Shown: positions 45,150-56,378 of the stretch, piece by piece
How the letters are laid out: the number at the start of each line of letters is the position of its first letter
Position numbering within the stretch: position 1 is the first letter of the stretch
Assembly (NCBI GenBank): GCA_963169105.1
Contig: OY720634.1
Coordinates: 116,286,430-116,350,429 of the forward strand
DNA: 64,000 nucleotides
DNA from: Ceriagrion tenellum
Taxonomy: Eukaryota > Arthropoda > Insecta > Odonata > Coenagrionidae
Direction: 5' to 3'
The notes under the pieces: model-generated
The model's input: the letters and a program-made list of their open reading frames with translations, nothing else
Databases searched by the model: none
Told to the model about the DNA's origin: nothing
Translations under genes and position numbers: made by a program

Positions 45150-47334
45150 TTCCATATTGTTGCGACTCTATTCAGATTAAAATAGGATGCAGTAACATGA
45201 GATATTAAAAAAAGTTTACCTCCCTTTTCATATCAGCCGCGCAACCATGAAGGACAGTTTAATATGTATATTCACAAGCACGAGCACGTTCATCGAGCTA
45301 TCATTGGATGGTATATCAACTTATTGCGTTTTTATATCGTTATTGAATATATTGTAAACCATCTAAAAAAGACTAGTAAAATTTTTTTATTGAAATCTTT
45401 AAGGAATAGATTAATTTATATTTGTTTTGCGTAAGGTACGCTTATTACAATGTATATATTTGGTAGGTTGATGGTCTAATGTCTGGATGTGGTCACCTAT
45501 CAGTCTTTACAAAACATTAGCAGCCGAGCCTCCAAAGTGCCACGTTGTTGACGAGGCTGCTGTGCAAGTGTAACGTGGAGCCTCTGAGTTTAAGTTAAGG
45601 CGTGTTAATTTTTTCAATGTGCAATTTATTTAGGTCAAAAATGAAAAACTTATTTTTTCAGAAATATGTGATTCCACATGAAATATAACTCCAAGGCCAA
45701 CTAAATCGATTTAGCCTTTCCTTATTATCTTCCAGCATCGTCCCCTCCCTCAGAAATAAACTTTTTCAAGTGTAGATTTGCATTTATACTTCTGTCGATA
45801 AGCAAAAAATATTCATGATGCAATTCAAATGTTCAAATGCAAGAATGTTATTACCGTACTATGGCATTCAAATGTACCTACACTTTAAAATGGCATAGGC
45901 TGGAAAGTAGCTTGGGAGAAACACCTAAAGCGGAGTAGATTCTATTTACTGAAAAATAATGGTGGAGAGTGCATTTTTAAGAGCTGGCATGAAGTGCTTA
46001 GTCATTGAGAGAATTGAAGTCTGATCGGGAACTTCTCCAACAGCTTATAGTAACATAAACAACAACTTGTTGATTTCAATGACCGCGTAAGCTCCTCAGC
46101 CAATTGTCATTGTTTAATTCGATGAAGGAATCGGTGGTAGGAGACTAGTAGGGACTACACGCAACTATACTGGAAGCGGTACTTGTACCACGAGCGTGGG
46201 CATTCGATGGAATCATTATGGTGTTATTCATTCATACAAGGCTTTTATGATTTCTGAAAATTGAATTTAACTTTAAAGCTTAAAATTCAGTCAAACTGTT
46301 GATTCAATGATTCAGTTCCCTCTGTTATTTTCCTGCGGGCAAGTAGCTTTCGATTGATAAATTTTATCGGATTTTCTACGAGTTCTCCCACTCGTTCTGC
46401 GCGATTTTATTGTCAGTAAATGATAAAAATTTGAACTAGATGGTACTCCTCCACTCTAAGGCTGTGTTTCTGCGACGTTGCCACATCTCCGTCCCCTTAA
46501 CTCACCTCTCGCATTTCGCAATTGTCAAATTTGAAATCATGCATGCTATTTTCAACCCAACTCGAGTGGCCACGTCACTGCGCCGATCTAGATCGCGCAC
46601 TACAGACGGGGAAATCGAGTAGTTTCAAGCCTCCAGATACGAATTTCGTCTTCTGCTCCAGACTCGAAAAAGCTCATGCCAATATAATGGCCCTTGACAC
46701 GGGCCGGAGCCACCTTGTGCCATGAGAGAGAGCTCGGGGATTCTCTACCTTCTTGGGGTGTGACTCTCAAGTGAAGAGGAGTCCATTGTTGCCACGCTTC
46801 CATCAAAATACAAATGCTCCACTCCATAAAGAAAAGGCCTTAGTTGCCAAAACTCCTCAGCAAAGGGGTTTTGTTGTGGTATTTTAAAAGAAAGGTTTTG
46901 TTGACGGGTTGTGAGACGAAGAGCCGGAGCTCAATCCGCCCTCCGGCACTCTCAAGTCTCCTGATTTTCCACAAATCTCTCTCACCTCCTCCTCACTTCC
47001 TCCAACCTCTCCTTCCACCATCCATCATTGATCCACTTACCCTTCCCACACAGTTCTTCACCTAGGGCACTGATTGCTCTCACTCCCGATCTCGCTTGTC
47101 TTAGTTTTCCCTTCGCCATCAACCCACATGGGCTTCCGATGATTGAACCGTAACTGTAATGGCTCCTTACAAATAAAAATTCTCGCTTTTTGTTTGAGTA
47201 GTATGGAAAAATACTGCTTTCGCTTATGACATGATTTAGCTATTTAAAAAAGGGAACTTTGTGCTAAATACTCAGATTAGCTGACTGATATACATTTGGA
47301 TAAACTTTTTTTCAGTTGTACTCTAGGATCCGAT
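45150..47334. other. Non-coding; nothing recognised
   Basis: Short frames around 46440-47065 lie in mixed-composition DNA without motif. Confidence 0.45.
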
Positions 47335-48105
47335 GTCCTAAGATTGGCTGACTGCAGCCCTCCATTCTTCCCCATCTAATGCTAGTTCCCTTACCTCTAG
47401 TTTCTCTTCCTATGTACTTTCCTCTTTATTAGGTCCATGAACTTATTCCTGGGTCTTCCTCTGGGGACCTTTCCCTCTATTTTGCCTTCAATTATGTTCT
47501 TAACAAACCCATTGTATCTCAGGGTGTGTCCAATCCATCTGCCTTCCATCTGCATCTCCTTCTTTTCAGTATGGTGGTCCATATTGTCCTTTCCTCTTCT
47601 GTACACTTCATTATTTCTTATTTTATCCGGCTATTTTATCTGTAGCATCCTCCTCCAGCACCAGGTTTCGAAGCTTCTTGTCTTTTCTAGTCAGCTTTTC
47701 CAATGGTCCATGCTTTTGATCTATAGAGCTCCTCACGAATGTTTTTGTATACTGTTTCCTGGTTTGTTGTTCTATCGTCTTTGATCACAGCAGTTGTATT
47801 TTCCCTATAAATGCCTAATTAGCATGGGCCATTATCCGCTTGATTTCCGTTGTACTTCTTCCGTTCCACGTGATGGTACTTCCGAGACAGGTGAAGGAAT
47901 CCACATGCTCTAATTGCTCAAATTTTTCTCCCCTCAGGTTGACTTATATATTCAGTTTCTCTGTTCCGCAGACTAGAATTTTTGTCTTCTTCTTATTTAT
48001 TTTCATGTTGTATTCTTGGAGAACTTGTTCCATTACGTTTATTGACTTAAGAAGGTCACCGCGATTTTCTCTGCGACGTCTGCGCTCTTTATTTGAAATT
48101 ACCGC
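47335..48105 (-). mobile_element. LINE 3' fragment, longest coding span of its clade here
   Basis: Reading from 48066 on the minus strand: LLKSINVMEQVLQEYNMKIN KKKTKILVC, then a block like EQLEHVDSFTCLGSTITWNG (about 47910-47870), a region with KQYTKTFVRSS (about 47740), and RRWIGHTLRYNGFVKNIIEG KIEG with RGRPRNKF (about 47545-47435). The ending is ELALDGEEWRAAVSQS (about 47395-47340). It spans the post-YADD region to the C-terminus with several frame changes and stops. Confidence 0.8.
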
Positions 48106-49597
48106 GTTAAGACTTCGTAATTGCGGTAATTCTCTTAGATGCGGAAAGTAATGATAGGTAGATAAAATAAATTTCAAATTTTAAGTGCCATTCAATTTCA
48201 CCAATGTGCGTTTTATAAACACATTTTATAGAAAATGCATGCATATCAAATAGAAAAATAACTTTTATCTATTTTCCTAACTCAGTGCAGGTAAAAATCA
48301 TGTATATTCAAGGTCAATTTGCGAAAAAACTGTCTAAAGATATTATATCAAAGTACATATGATGCAGATAATACTTACTATAATTGGCAAGATATTATTA
48401 ATTACATATGTATTTTACGGTGGGACTTAATATCATACCTTTCGCTGTGCGTGGGAAGTATGTATTCATTGGTCACCTATTTCACAGAACACATGGCAAG
48501 TATGCCCCTTTTATGTTTCATTGTAAATTATCTGTCTCTCTATGTTTTTTTACGTCTCTGAGGCGTGAGATTAAATTATCTTTATTTACCCGCTGATCCA
48601 TTATATGCTGAGAATTATACCTCGTATTTTTGTATAGAGAACGTATTATACTCCTCACTCTTTTCTCTATCGAACTGTTTTTATTCTGTCAATTTAACCG
48701 CTAACAATTACTCAATCTAATATACAACTTAAATTTGTGAGAGAATTAACTCAATTAGAATTCTTCCCGGAGGCTCATGAGTTTCCAAAAGGTTTTCTCC
48801 CTTGTTGCCTCAGGTATCCCTCTGTTGTGTCACCCGCAGTTATATTCTCAAGTAACTTGCTATTTGATACATACAACTCTGCTGAACCAATTACCATATA
48901 GTGATAGGAGGAATTTTAATTAAATCAGAAAGATATTTTACTCTTATTAGTTAGAAGCATCTCCTTTCTGCTGAATAGCTTGTTTAACTTGCAATCATGA
49001 CTAATATGGTATGTAAATTATTGTCATGTTATTTCAGTCGATAGGACTCAATTTCTCGTTAGTTGTTAATTATGTCAAGTTCAGACTGGCATTCCCCGTT
49101 AATTAAAACGGTTTTGTTTATTCTTGTGCATTTCCCGTGGTGACGTAGGTGCTCTATTTTATCTCCATTAATGCCAAAAGTCGCTCTTTTTGCCATTCTA
49201 AAATTTCATCAACATGTCATATGTGTTTTCTCTCACGTAATTTATGAGTTCTAAATACCGTTGATTGGCAATTTAAACTACCATAAAAACAGTAAAACTT
49301 TTTTCCAATCAGAAAAAAATTCTTCAAATTCGAATCGTGCCGGAAAAAATACCTTGGGGTGTGAACAACTGATGATTGCATTTTTTCCACCGTATGTTGT
49401 ATAGGGATATAAAAAATGGGATAATAATTTAGCTCTCGATTAAACTAATGAGCATTTTAACGTAGAGAGCGGTGTATGGCTCATCAGATCTTAATATTAG
49501 ATACTGTCATTGCAGGAACAGGAACTTTAAGTTCTTGCTGGTTGTGATAAGTAGAAGTTGATATCACTCATAATTTGTCAAATTTTCTATTTCGCAG
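48106..49597. other. Non-coding; nothing recognised
   Basis: AT-rich, no supported frame. If the next entry is a true exon this is probably intron. Confidence 0.45.
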
Positions 49598-49712
49598 AGA
49601 AGCATGGATTTACAGTTTCGCAGCACTGGAATTTGAGACCTTTTCGAGAATCATCCAATGCGATGAAAATCACATTGCAGCTCTCCGTAACAATGAGTGC
49701 TTTGATTTGCAG
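49598..49712 (+). CDS. Candidate internal exon of an unrecognised gene
   Basis: The 3' splice-like signal TTTTCTATTTCGCAG ends at 49597, and a strong donor CAG/GTAAGTCC lies at 49710-49720, bounding 115 bases. One frame, starting at the second base, is open across all 38 codons with natural composition (EAWIYSFAALEFETFSRI near the start, CDENHIAALRNNECFDLQ at the end). It would begin in phase 2 and end on a codon boundary. A second frame is also open, which weakens the case. I do not recognise the family and found no neighbouring exons. A short terminal piece of a larger gene spanning this region is the best reading. Confidence 0.4.
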
Positions 49713-52700
49713 GTAAGTCCTTGTAAGAGCATTTAACTTGCAGGTTATCAGATATTTACCTAGCCCTCAAATAAGTGAGACATACCATATCGATTCAGTG
49801 TCCTTGGATTTGGGGAATCCTCATCGAGTAAATGTACCGAGATTTGAAATGAATAGCCGGTCGTGGTGTTCATTCATCAATTTATAATCCATTGTGACAG
49901 TTATAGGGCGTGTGGGAAAAGCTTTAAGGGAGGCTTTGACTTCTCACGTCATTGTAATATAAATTAGAGCAATACTTGTAACTCCCTCAGTCATGACTGC
50001 TAGTCGTTAGGGCCACTGTTTTGAGTGTGAAAATCGCAATTGAGTTATTTTATTTGTACCTTCATAGCTAATTTTCACTTGAAGTCATACTAAAATCTTA
50101 ATTATGTTAGTAAAATTTCTAGCAAACAAATGTTAATCGAGCGATCTTGTTATAAAAAATCGCGATTTCACCTCAGGTTTGTCTTGTAAGAATTGGGTCG
50201 CTAATTTATTTTTATTAGACGCACAATCACGGAAAGGATCACGTATAAACAAGGCAAAGACATTAACTTTAAGCTAGTTTTCACATTGGTTACTCGTTTC
50301 TTTACCACATTTGACGTAATTAACATTATTGATAGTTCATGCGTAACATGATAGAACAAAAATTGCTGCTAAAATAAACTAGGTGAAAACGACGCCGTTC
50401 AATATGAACCTTTATATTATAAACATAAACATATTTACTTCACTGCAAAAAGTATATACCAAAATAAATACAAAAACAATGAAATTAGGCACCCCAAAAG
50501 ATATATTCTTGTGTAGGGGTTGCCATTCAATGAAATAATGGCATTGCTCGGAAGAACATTTTTCAGCATCAGAGTAGAACAAAAATAGCTCTTTTTTGAA
50601 TCATCAAAATGACATGTGTCCATATATTTCGAGTCAAAGTAGATGCACTACCTTAGCCAACAGATAAAAAATGAACTAATAATACAATAATAGTGAGCCA
50701 TTCATAAGCAAAATATATTCAAATAGAAATAATGGAAAAATAGAATAGTATAAAAAATGAACATAATGAGTGGAACCCTTGTCATAAAGAAACTCAAGTA
50801 GTAGTCTTAAAGATAAATTCAATATCCTTATAACGAAACTACCAGCCTCTCAATTTATTAGTAAAGACAGCTTGACTATTATAACAGTGTACTTCTTGCC
50901 ATAGCTTAGTAAAGAGTTATGGTCCTATATACTTATAAAAGCGTTTGTAAGTTTCAATTTTTGGTTTAGGAACAGAAGTAATTTGGTGGTGAACAGAAGT
51001 TTTTGTGCAGGGACATGGTTTATTTTTGTGTCCACTGCGATTGTAAAATATCTTATGACTTAAAAAACAAACAAATGCCTAATTTGGAGGGTTATTGATG
51101 ACGCTTTTGCATTAATGGTCGTAAATAGTTCAGATTAGGCATTTTTTGAGTTTAAATCCGTTGTTACTCACAAATGGCGTGTGTGGCGTTAAATTAATTT
51201 GATGATGCAATGAACAGTTTTTCATTCACTGGGAGTTAATACTTAAGTGTGATTGATGTAGTATGTATTATCGTTCAACGATGATTTCATTCTCCTACTC
51301 GGGGAATTTTGACAATGAAAGGTTGTGACTCACATCATCACTTTGCGGATAGAATCCAGCTCCGCGTTCTCCGAATTAATCCTTGGTGGAATTTGAGGAT
51401 CGAACTGCAAATTTTGCGGATGACGCAGGACCGTTGAGGATTTTTCTGTTTCCCTCGTAATACGAATGCCAATGAGTTGAGTAGCCAATCACGTTTATAT
51501 TATCGTTTTGTGGCCACAAAAGGTCATTTATATTTCTTTGTTAACGTGCTCGATGCAGATGATTGGAATTACTCGTTTTCAATTACCTGACGAGGTGCGG
51601 GAGCGTGGAGATCCGGCCGTATGACCCCGCATTACAAAAAATTGCTGTTGTCACTGAGAAGGTATCCACTAAACTCATGCCGCGTTGAAAACGTTAATTA
51701 TCTTCAGCAGTCCCAGTTACGGTTGCTTAATTTTCCTCGAGCCACCTGAATGAATGAATAAATGAAAAATGAAGAAGTACAATACAATCCCACATGGTTA
51801 TACTATTCCTTTTTTTCCCCTCACCCGTTTAACAAACATCTTCTATCGACGTCAGCTTTCATTTTTCCATTATTTTGTACATGTAATTAACCTTTATAAT
51901 TTTCCGTCACTACTCTATTATACACCGTGCAGTATATTTTACGTCGATTCTGGCGAAAATAACTTCTAATTAGCAAATAACATTCAATACTCGAATTTAC
52001 TTTTTTCCGTCCATCATAGTCAAACAACAATTGCGAAGTGTATACAATTTTAATTAATATTTTAACATATATATGTTCGGCCATGACTTCTACATTGTGC
52101 ATATATGAAATGATTATCAGGATCAATGAATCTAAGTACCGACTCTACCTCCAATTTTTTGCACGATTTATTTGAAAAGTGCAATTTCTTAGAAACGTGT
52201 CACGTTCTTGAAAAAATCAAGTTTGGTTACGTCGTCATGAATTTCTTGAATGAAACTAGTCGAAATAATTTTGGAATACAAACTCAAGAAAAAATAGAAT
52301 AACAATCGCACGCACCAAAGGTGGTTTCAAAAGACCTTTTGATTAAATTGCACCGAGTTTCTCTCCCATCTGTTCCTTTCTATCAATGAAGTTAGCTGCA
52401 ACCTCTCCACTTATTTTTTTATAAATTTTGATTATTTTTTCTTTTGTACGATTTATGATGTTTATTGACAAATTTGTTTAATTTACACCACCTTTTCGGA
52501 AAGGTACCAGCTCGAAATTATCAATTTTCTTTCTTAATAGATCCTCAGGATACTTTGATGTCTTTCAGACGTGGAGAAAAGTAGATTTAAAAGTCATTGT
52601 AAACTCTTTTCTATTCTTACGATTGAGTACATGTTCATTTTGAGTATTTATTTTAGACAATGGCATACATGGAAATTTGTCATGTGCTACAGTGTAGAGA

Positions 52701-53059
52701 CTGTTTTAAGTGAGTTCCCTTTACATCAATGCTATTTTAATATTTGAAGTCTTACAGTGTTGTAAAATTGCACTTAACTCTGCTTTTAACCATACTTCAT
52801 TGTTTTTGAGTTGCGTTCAACATTTACTTTCTTCAACGGTAACCAGTTGGCTCCCTCTATCTCCACTACGGGGTGATAGATGCACCACAGTACACAGCAA
52901 CCTCTCTTCTCGGAAAAAAACTAAGTTGTTTCATTCTTAACATGATCGTAATTTCCACAAAGTGAATTCGCCAACCATTGATTTTAAACCTCTCTTCTTT
53001 TGCAAGGGAAAAGAACGTTACTACTATCGAAATTGACCCTAAGATCTTTATTGTCGGGG
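49713..53059. other. Non-coding; nothing recognised
   Basis: AT-rich sequence with short frames only. No inverted repeats or RT motifs could be supported. Confidence 0.45.
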
Positions 53060-53225
53060 ATTGGGTTGGTGTGGTGGTTAGAGTACTCGCCTAACACACG
53101 GGCGGCCAGGGTTCAAATTCCTGCAGTGGCGGATGTTTTTCAGAGGAACCAGCCACCGGAGGATATATGTAGTTTTGGCACATTCCCGAACCATAGGTGT
53201 TTATGATAATACTTAGGGATTAATA
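53060..53225 (+). mobile_element. tRNA-derived SINE (family 1, copy 1, short)
   Basis: GGTTGGTGTGGTGGTTAGAG (A-box region, 53064-53083) and GGTTCAAATTC (B box, 53110-53120) are preceded by ACGGGCGGCCA, shared with copy 2. After CTGCAGTGGCGGATGTTTTT the two copies diverge. This copy lacks the conserved core and reaches only about 53225. The 5' head is thus homologous but the body differs or is degraded. Confidence 0.75.
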
Positions 53226-53959
53226 CTTAGTAATATTCCACAAAATGCTGTTGCCAAACTAACTGAACTAATTCAGTATTTAAACTCCTTTGATGAAGAG
53301 TAAATCATTGAGACCAGTCAGCTAATTTAGAAATTCTCTGGGTTTTAACCTAGAGTCAGTTCCTAGTAGTGTCGAAACAAGACGGAGATACTTTTTCCAT
53401 CTATATAATTAACCGTTATCCATAGTTGGACATTGTATTTACAGGGAAATCTCGAGAACTGCCGAAATAATTTAAAAAATTTATTGTCCTTGGTATATAA
53501 CTATAAGTGACTATAGTGGGAACAGTTAAATTGCTGTCATGTCGAAGACAGGGTTAGCACCTAAACGCTTTCAGTATTTTTAGAGGGATAGAGACTTTGC
53601 TTGAAATAAATTAGGCTGACACCTAAGTAAATACGATTTGTCAGAATCTCTTTAATATAGGTCGTCAGTAATTATAACGATTTATCTTTATTTCCCTTAG
53701 ACAAAAAATTCTGCCATGATTTAAAGTAACCCATTGTTTTGGTATACATTTAGTTTGAAATTTTTTCAAGTTTAAAAAAACATTAATCCATGGGTAGTTT
53801 TCCCCTTCTAGTTGACCAGCTTAACTCTGGATTCGGTAACGAGAAACGAGTCCCAAATATCCCGAGTAACCAAGGCTTTTCATGTTTGCTCACAAATGAA
53901 CTAAGGAAAATGGGCTGAAATTCAATGAATGCCTTGTCATCTCAGGATGAGATGAAGTA
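53226..53959. other. Non-coding; nothing recognised
   Basis: AT-rich spacer between two SINE copies. Confidence 0.45.
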
Positions 53960-54290
53960 CGGAGGAGATCGGGTAGGTGTGGTGGCTAGAGTACTGGCTA
54001 ACCATACGGGCGGCCAGGGTTCAAATCCCTGCAGAGGTTGATGTTTTTAGAGGAAATCCGATCTCTACTTGAGTGCCTTGTGGAGGGCACTTCAAGTGGA
54101 TTACTCCGTCTGTCGGATGAGACATTAAGCCGTGGTCCCCTTGGCTCCTTTTGTTAAGAGTAGGCTAATGCCGACGCCGGGTTTCTATCCACCCTTCCTC
54201 CATTACTTATCCCCTATGGCGCAAAAAAAAATGACAGCTGTCGGTCGCCTCCCCAAATACCCAATCCAATCTTAATTGTGTCCTGAGTTA
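53960..54290 (+). mobile_element. tRNA-derived SINE with a V-SINE-like core (family 1, copy 2)
   Basis: The head has GTGTGGTGGCTAGAGTACTG (A-box region, about 53977-53996) and GGTTCAAATCC (B box, 54018-54028). The body contains CTGTCGGATGAGACATTAAG followed by CCGTGGTCCCC (54109-54139), which from memory resembles the central domain of V-SINEs (GTCGGATGAGACGTTAAACCGAGGTCC). It continues to about 54290 through AATGCCGACGCCGGGTTTC. Transcription would be by RNA polymerase III and mobilisation by a partner LINE. Ends and target duplication were not fixed. Confidence 0.7.
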
Positions 54291-55572
54291 ACCTGTAGTA
54301 ACCTCTTCACTACTAGCAAGTGACACGAGCGCCAGCTGGAGTTTGTTTTGAATGCCCAAGTTTTCGGCGCTAATTTCAGTATTGATATGAATATTAAGAC
54401 TTGATCTAAGCGTCGTGTAAAGCAGCCTTAATGGGAGCTATTTTAAGGGTTAAGTTGGATAAGAATATCTGAATGGTTTCGTTTGCGAGATTAGAATGCT
54501 TCCCGTGGAGGAAATTTTCTAGAGGCGTCAAATCGGCGAAACTGAAACCCTTCCGTTCAGCGAGGCCATAAACGGAGATAGCATTTCTCAGGCGGAGTTG
54601 AATGACGAAGTTCGGGGGACTTTCGTTTGCATATCCCTGTATGTATGAATGAGCGGAGGGGATCTATTGAATAGATTCCTTCCATCTCGCCCGTTGTAGC
54701 ACTTATTGTGAATGCGCCGGATTTTTGCCGACCCTATTGTTTGTGGAATCAAGGATGTAAGAAACAATGGGAATGTACCAGATTATTTTTTCAGTGATGG
54801 TGAGAACATATAAGTTCTCGTTAAATTTGCCGGAACTTAATCACATTTTTTGTTGTTCAACAAATAGGGAAGGGGATTTGAGAGGGATATTATCGGTAAA
54901 AAGCTATTAAGTAGATAACAGCTTATAATGGCAGTTTAATAGCTGCTGCCTTAAGGATCTAGTTATACGAGCGTTGGATGATAGAACGTTGAAAAGCTGT
55001 TAAAAAGTTTTTAAGGGTTCCCCAATCCCTTTTTATGGGTGATCAAGTTTATCTCGAGTAGCTTAAAACATGAGTAGCATTTTTTATTTCGCGTATGAAC
55101 ATATTCCAGATTGAACTTGATGCTTATTTCATGTAGGAATTATGATGTGGTGGATGTTTATGGTCAGGAAGTCGTGGCTACTCCGACTCTGAGCGACTAT
55201 CCGATTCAATTAACTTGTCTAGCAATCTTTTAAGAACAATGCTCGATGGGTATCAGTAATAAGAATGATTTTCGTTTTGAGTAGTATTTTCGAGTATATT
55301 ATTTTCAGATATTGCTTAAATCACTGAGATATATTTTTTCAACTTCATATTCTAAACTTGGAATAAATAAAAAAATTGGTTCTCATCTCTTGGTAGTGCT
55401 TGTTTGGAAATGTCGTTTCAAAATATTTCAAAAACCGTTACCCACTGCATGTCTAGGTGTTCCCAAAAGTCCGAATTCCACTCTTGTTATGCTCGCCGTA
55501 AACGTTTTATTACATTTTCCCGGTCAGTTAAATTAATATGCAGTCCATTCAACAAATTTTTCTCTTCGACAT
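54291..55572. other. Non-coding; nothing recognised
   Basis: No supported frame or repeat. Confidence 0.45.
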
Positions 55573-55613
55573 TGTGAAGATGGTCTGAAGATATCCTGCG
55601 TTGGAATGTCTCT
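55573..55613 (+). repeat. 41-bp dispersed repeat, copy 1
   Basis: TGTGAAGATGGTCTGAAGAT...GAATGTCTCT is identical to 59698-59738 except for one base, while flanks on both sides are unrelated. It contains CTGAAGA and a later GGAATGTC, loosely the CUGANGA...GAA...GUC layout of hammerhead repeats. Confidence 0.8.
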
Positions 55614-55742
55614 GGTAAAATATGAAGTACTAAAAATTTGTTCGTTAGTGACACTTTGTTTATCATTAGATAAATATTTTGACCAAAAGAAGGAACAACT
55701 TCTTGCTGGCCAAATTGTTTTAAAATAGTAGAACAAAATAGC

Positions 55743-56378
55743 GCACAGTGGGCTGATATCGAAAAAAGCTGGCCAAATTCAAAGTGTAGTTTTTCTTTCA
55801 GCCCGAAAGTTGAAAATTTCCATACTCAATCCCAATTGATTGTTACATGTGGTTTTACGTTTCATTTCCCATAGTTTTTACTGGCTAACAATTGGGAGCG
55901 GCTCAAATTTCATCCTTGTTCGTAAAAAAAGTCCGTCTTCGATTTTTTCCGTAAACCTTCGATTTCAAACTATTATAGAACCACCATTTTAGTACTTTAA
56001 GTTAAAAAAATTGGTTAAAAACAGTGTTCACCTTATTATGTTTTGGATAATTTAAAATACTGTGGCATGAAACTCACATTTTGTTAAAGAAAATTTGCTG
56101 TTAATTAAGAGAAAAAAGAAGGTTTTTATTCGTGTCGGAAATTGTAAGTGGTTCTATGATAATTTTTAATCTGAGATTTACGGAGAAAATCGAAGACGGG
56201 GGTTTAAAAAAAATTGTTGAACTTTGAGTCGCTGTTTGGAAGTGATAAATATGGAAAATGAAATGTAAACCACATACAAAAATCAACTATGAGTGATTAT
56301 ACAAAGTTTCAAATTCCGGACCAAAAAAGAGCACACTTTGAATTTTGGTCAGCTGTTGTCGATTTCAGCCCGCTGTGC
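55743..56378. mobile_element. Long-inverted-repeat (fold-back) DNA element
   Basis: The left end CACAGTGGGCTGATATCG (55744-) matches the inverse of the right end, CACAGCGGGCTGAAATCG (to 56377). Homology continues inward for nearly 290 bases on each arm; matched words include CAAATTCAAAGTGT, ATGTGGTTT, CGTTTCATTTCCCAT against its partner, GTCTTCGATTTT, CCGTAAA and ATAGAACCAC. Only a short centre is unpaired. No transposase. No clear target duplication at GCG / CGG, so superfamily is open. Confidence 0.85.

Noticed and set aside
53060..54045. tRNA genes at the two family-1 heads
   Set aside because: A and B boxes are good, but no complete cloverleaf or acceptor stem was seen, and the copies continue into shared SINE body.
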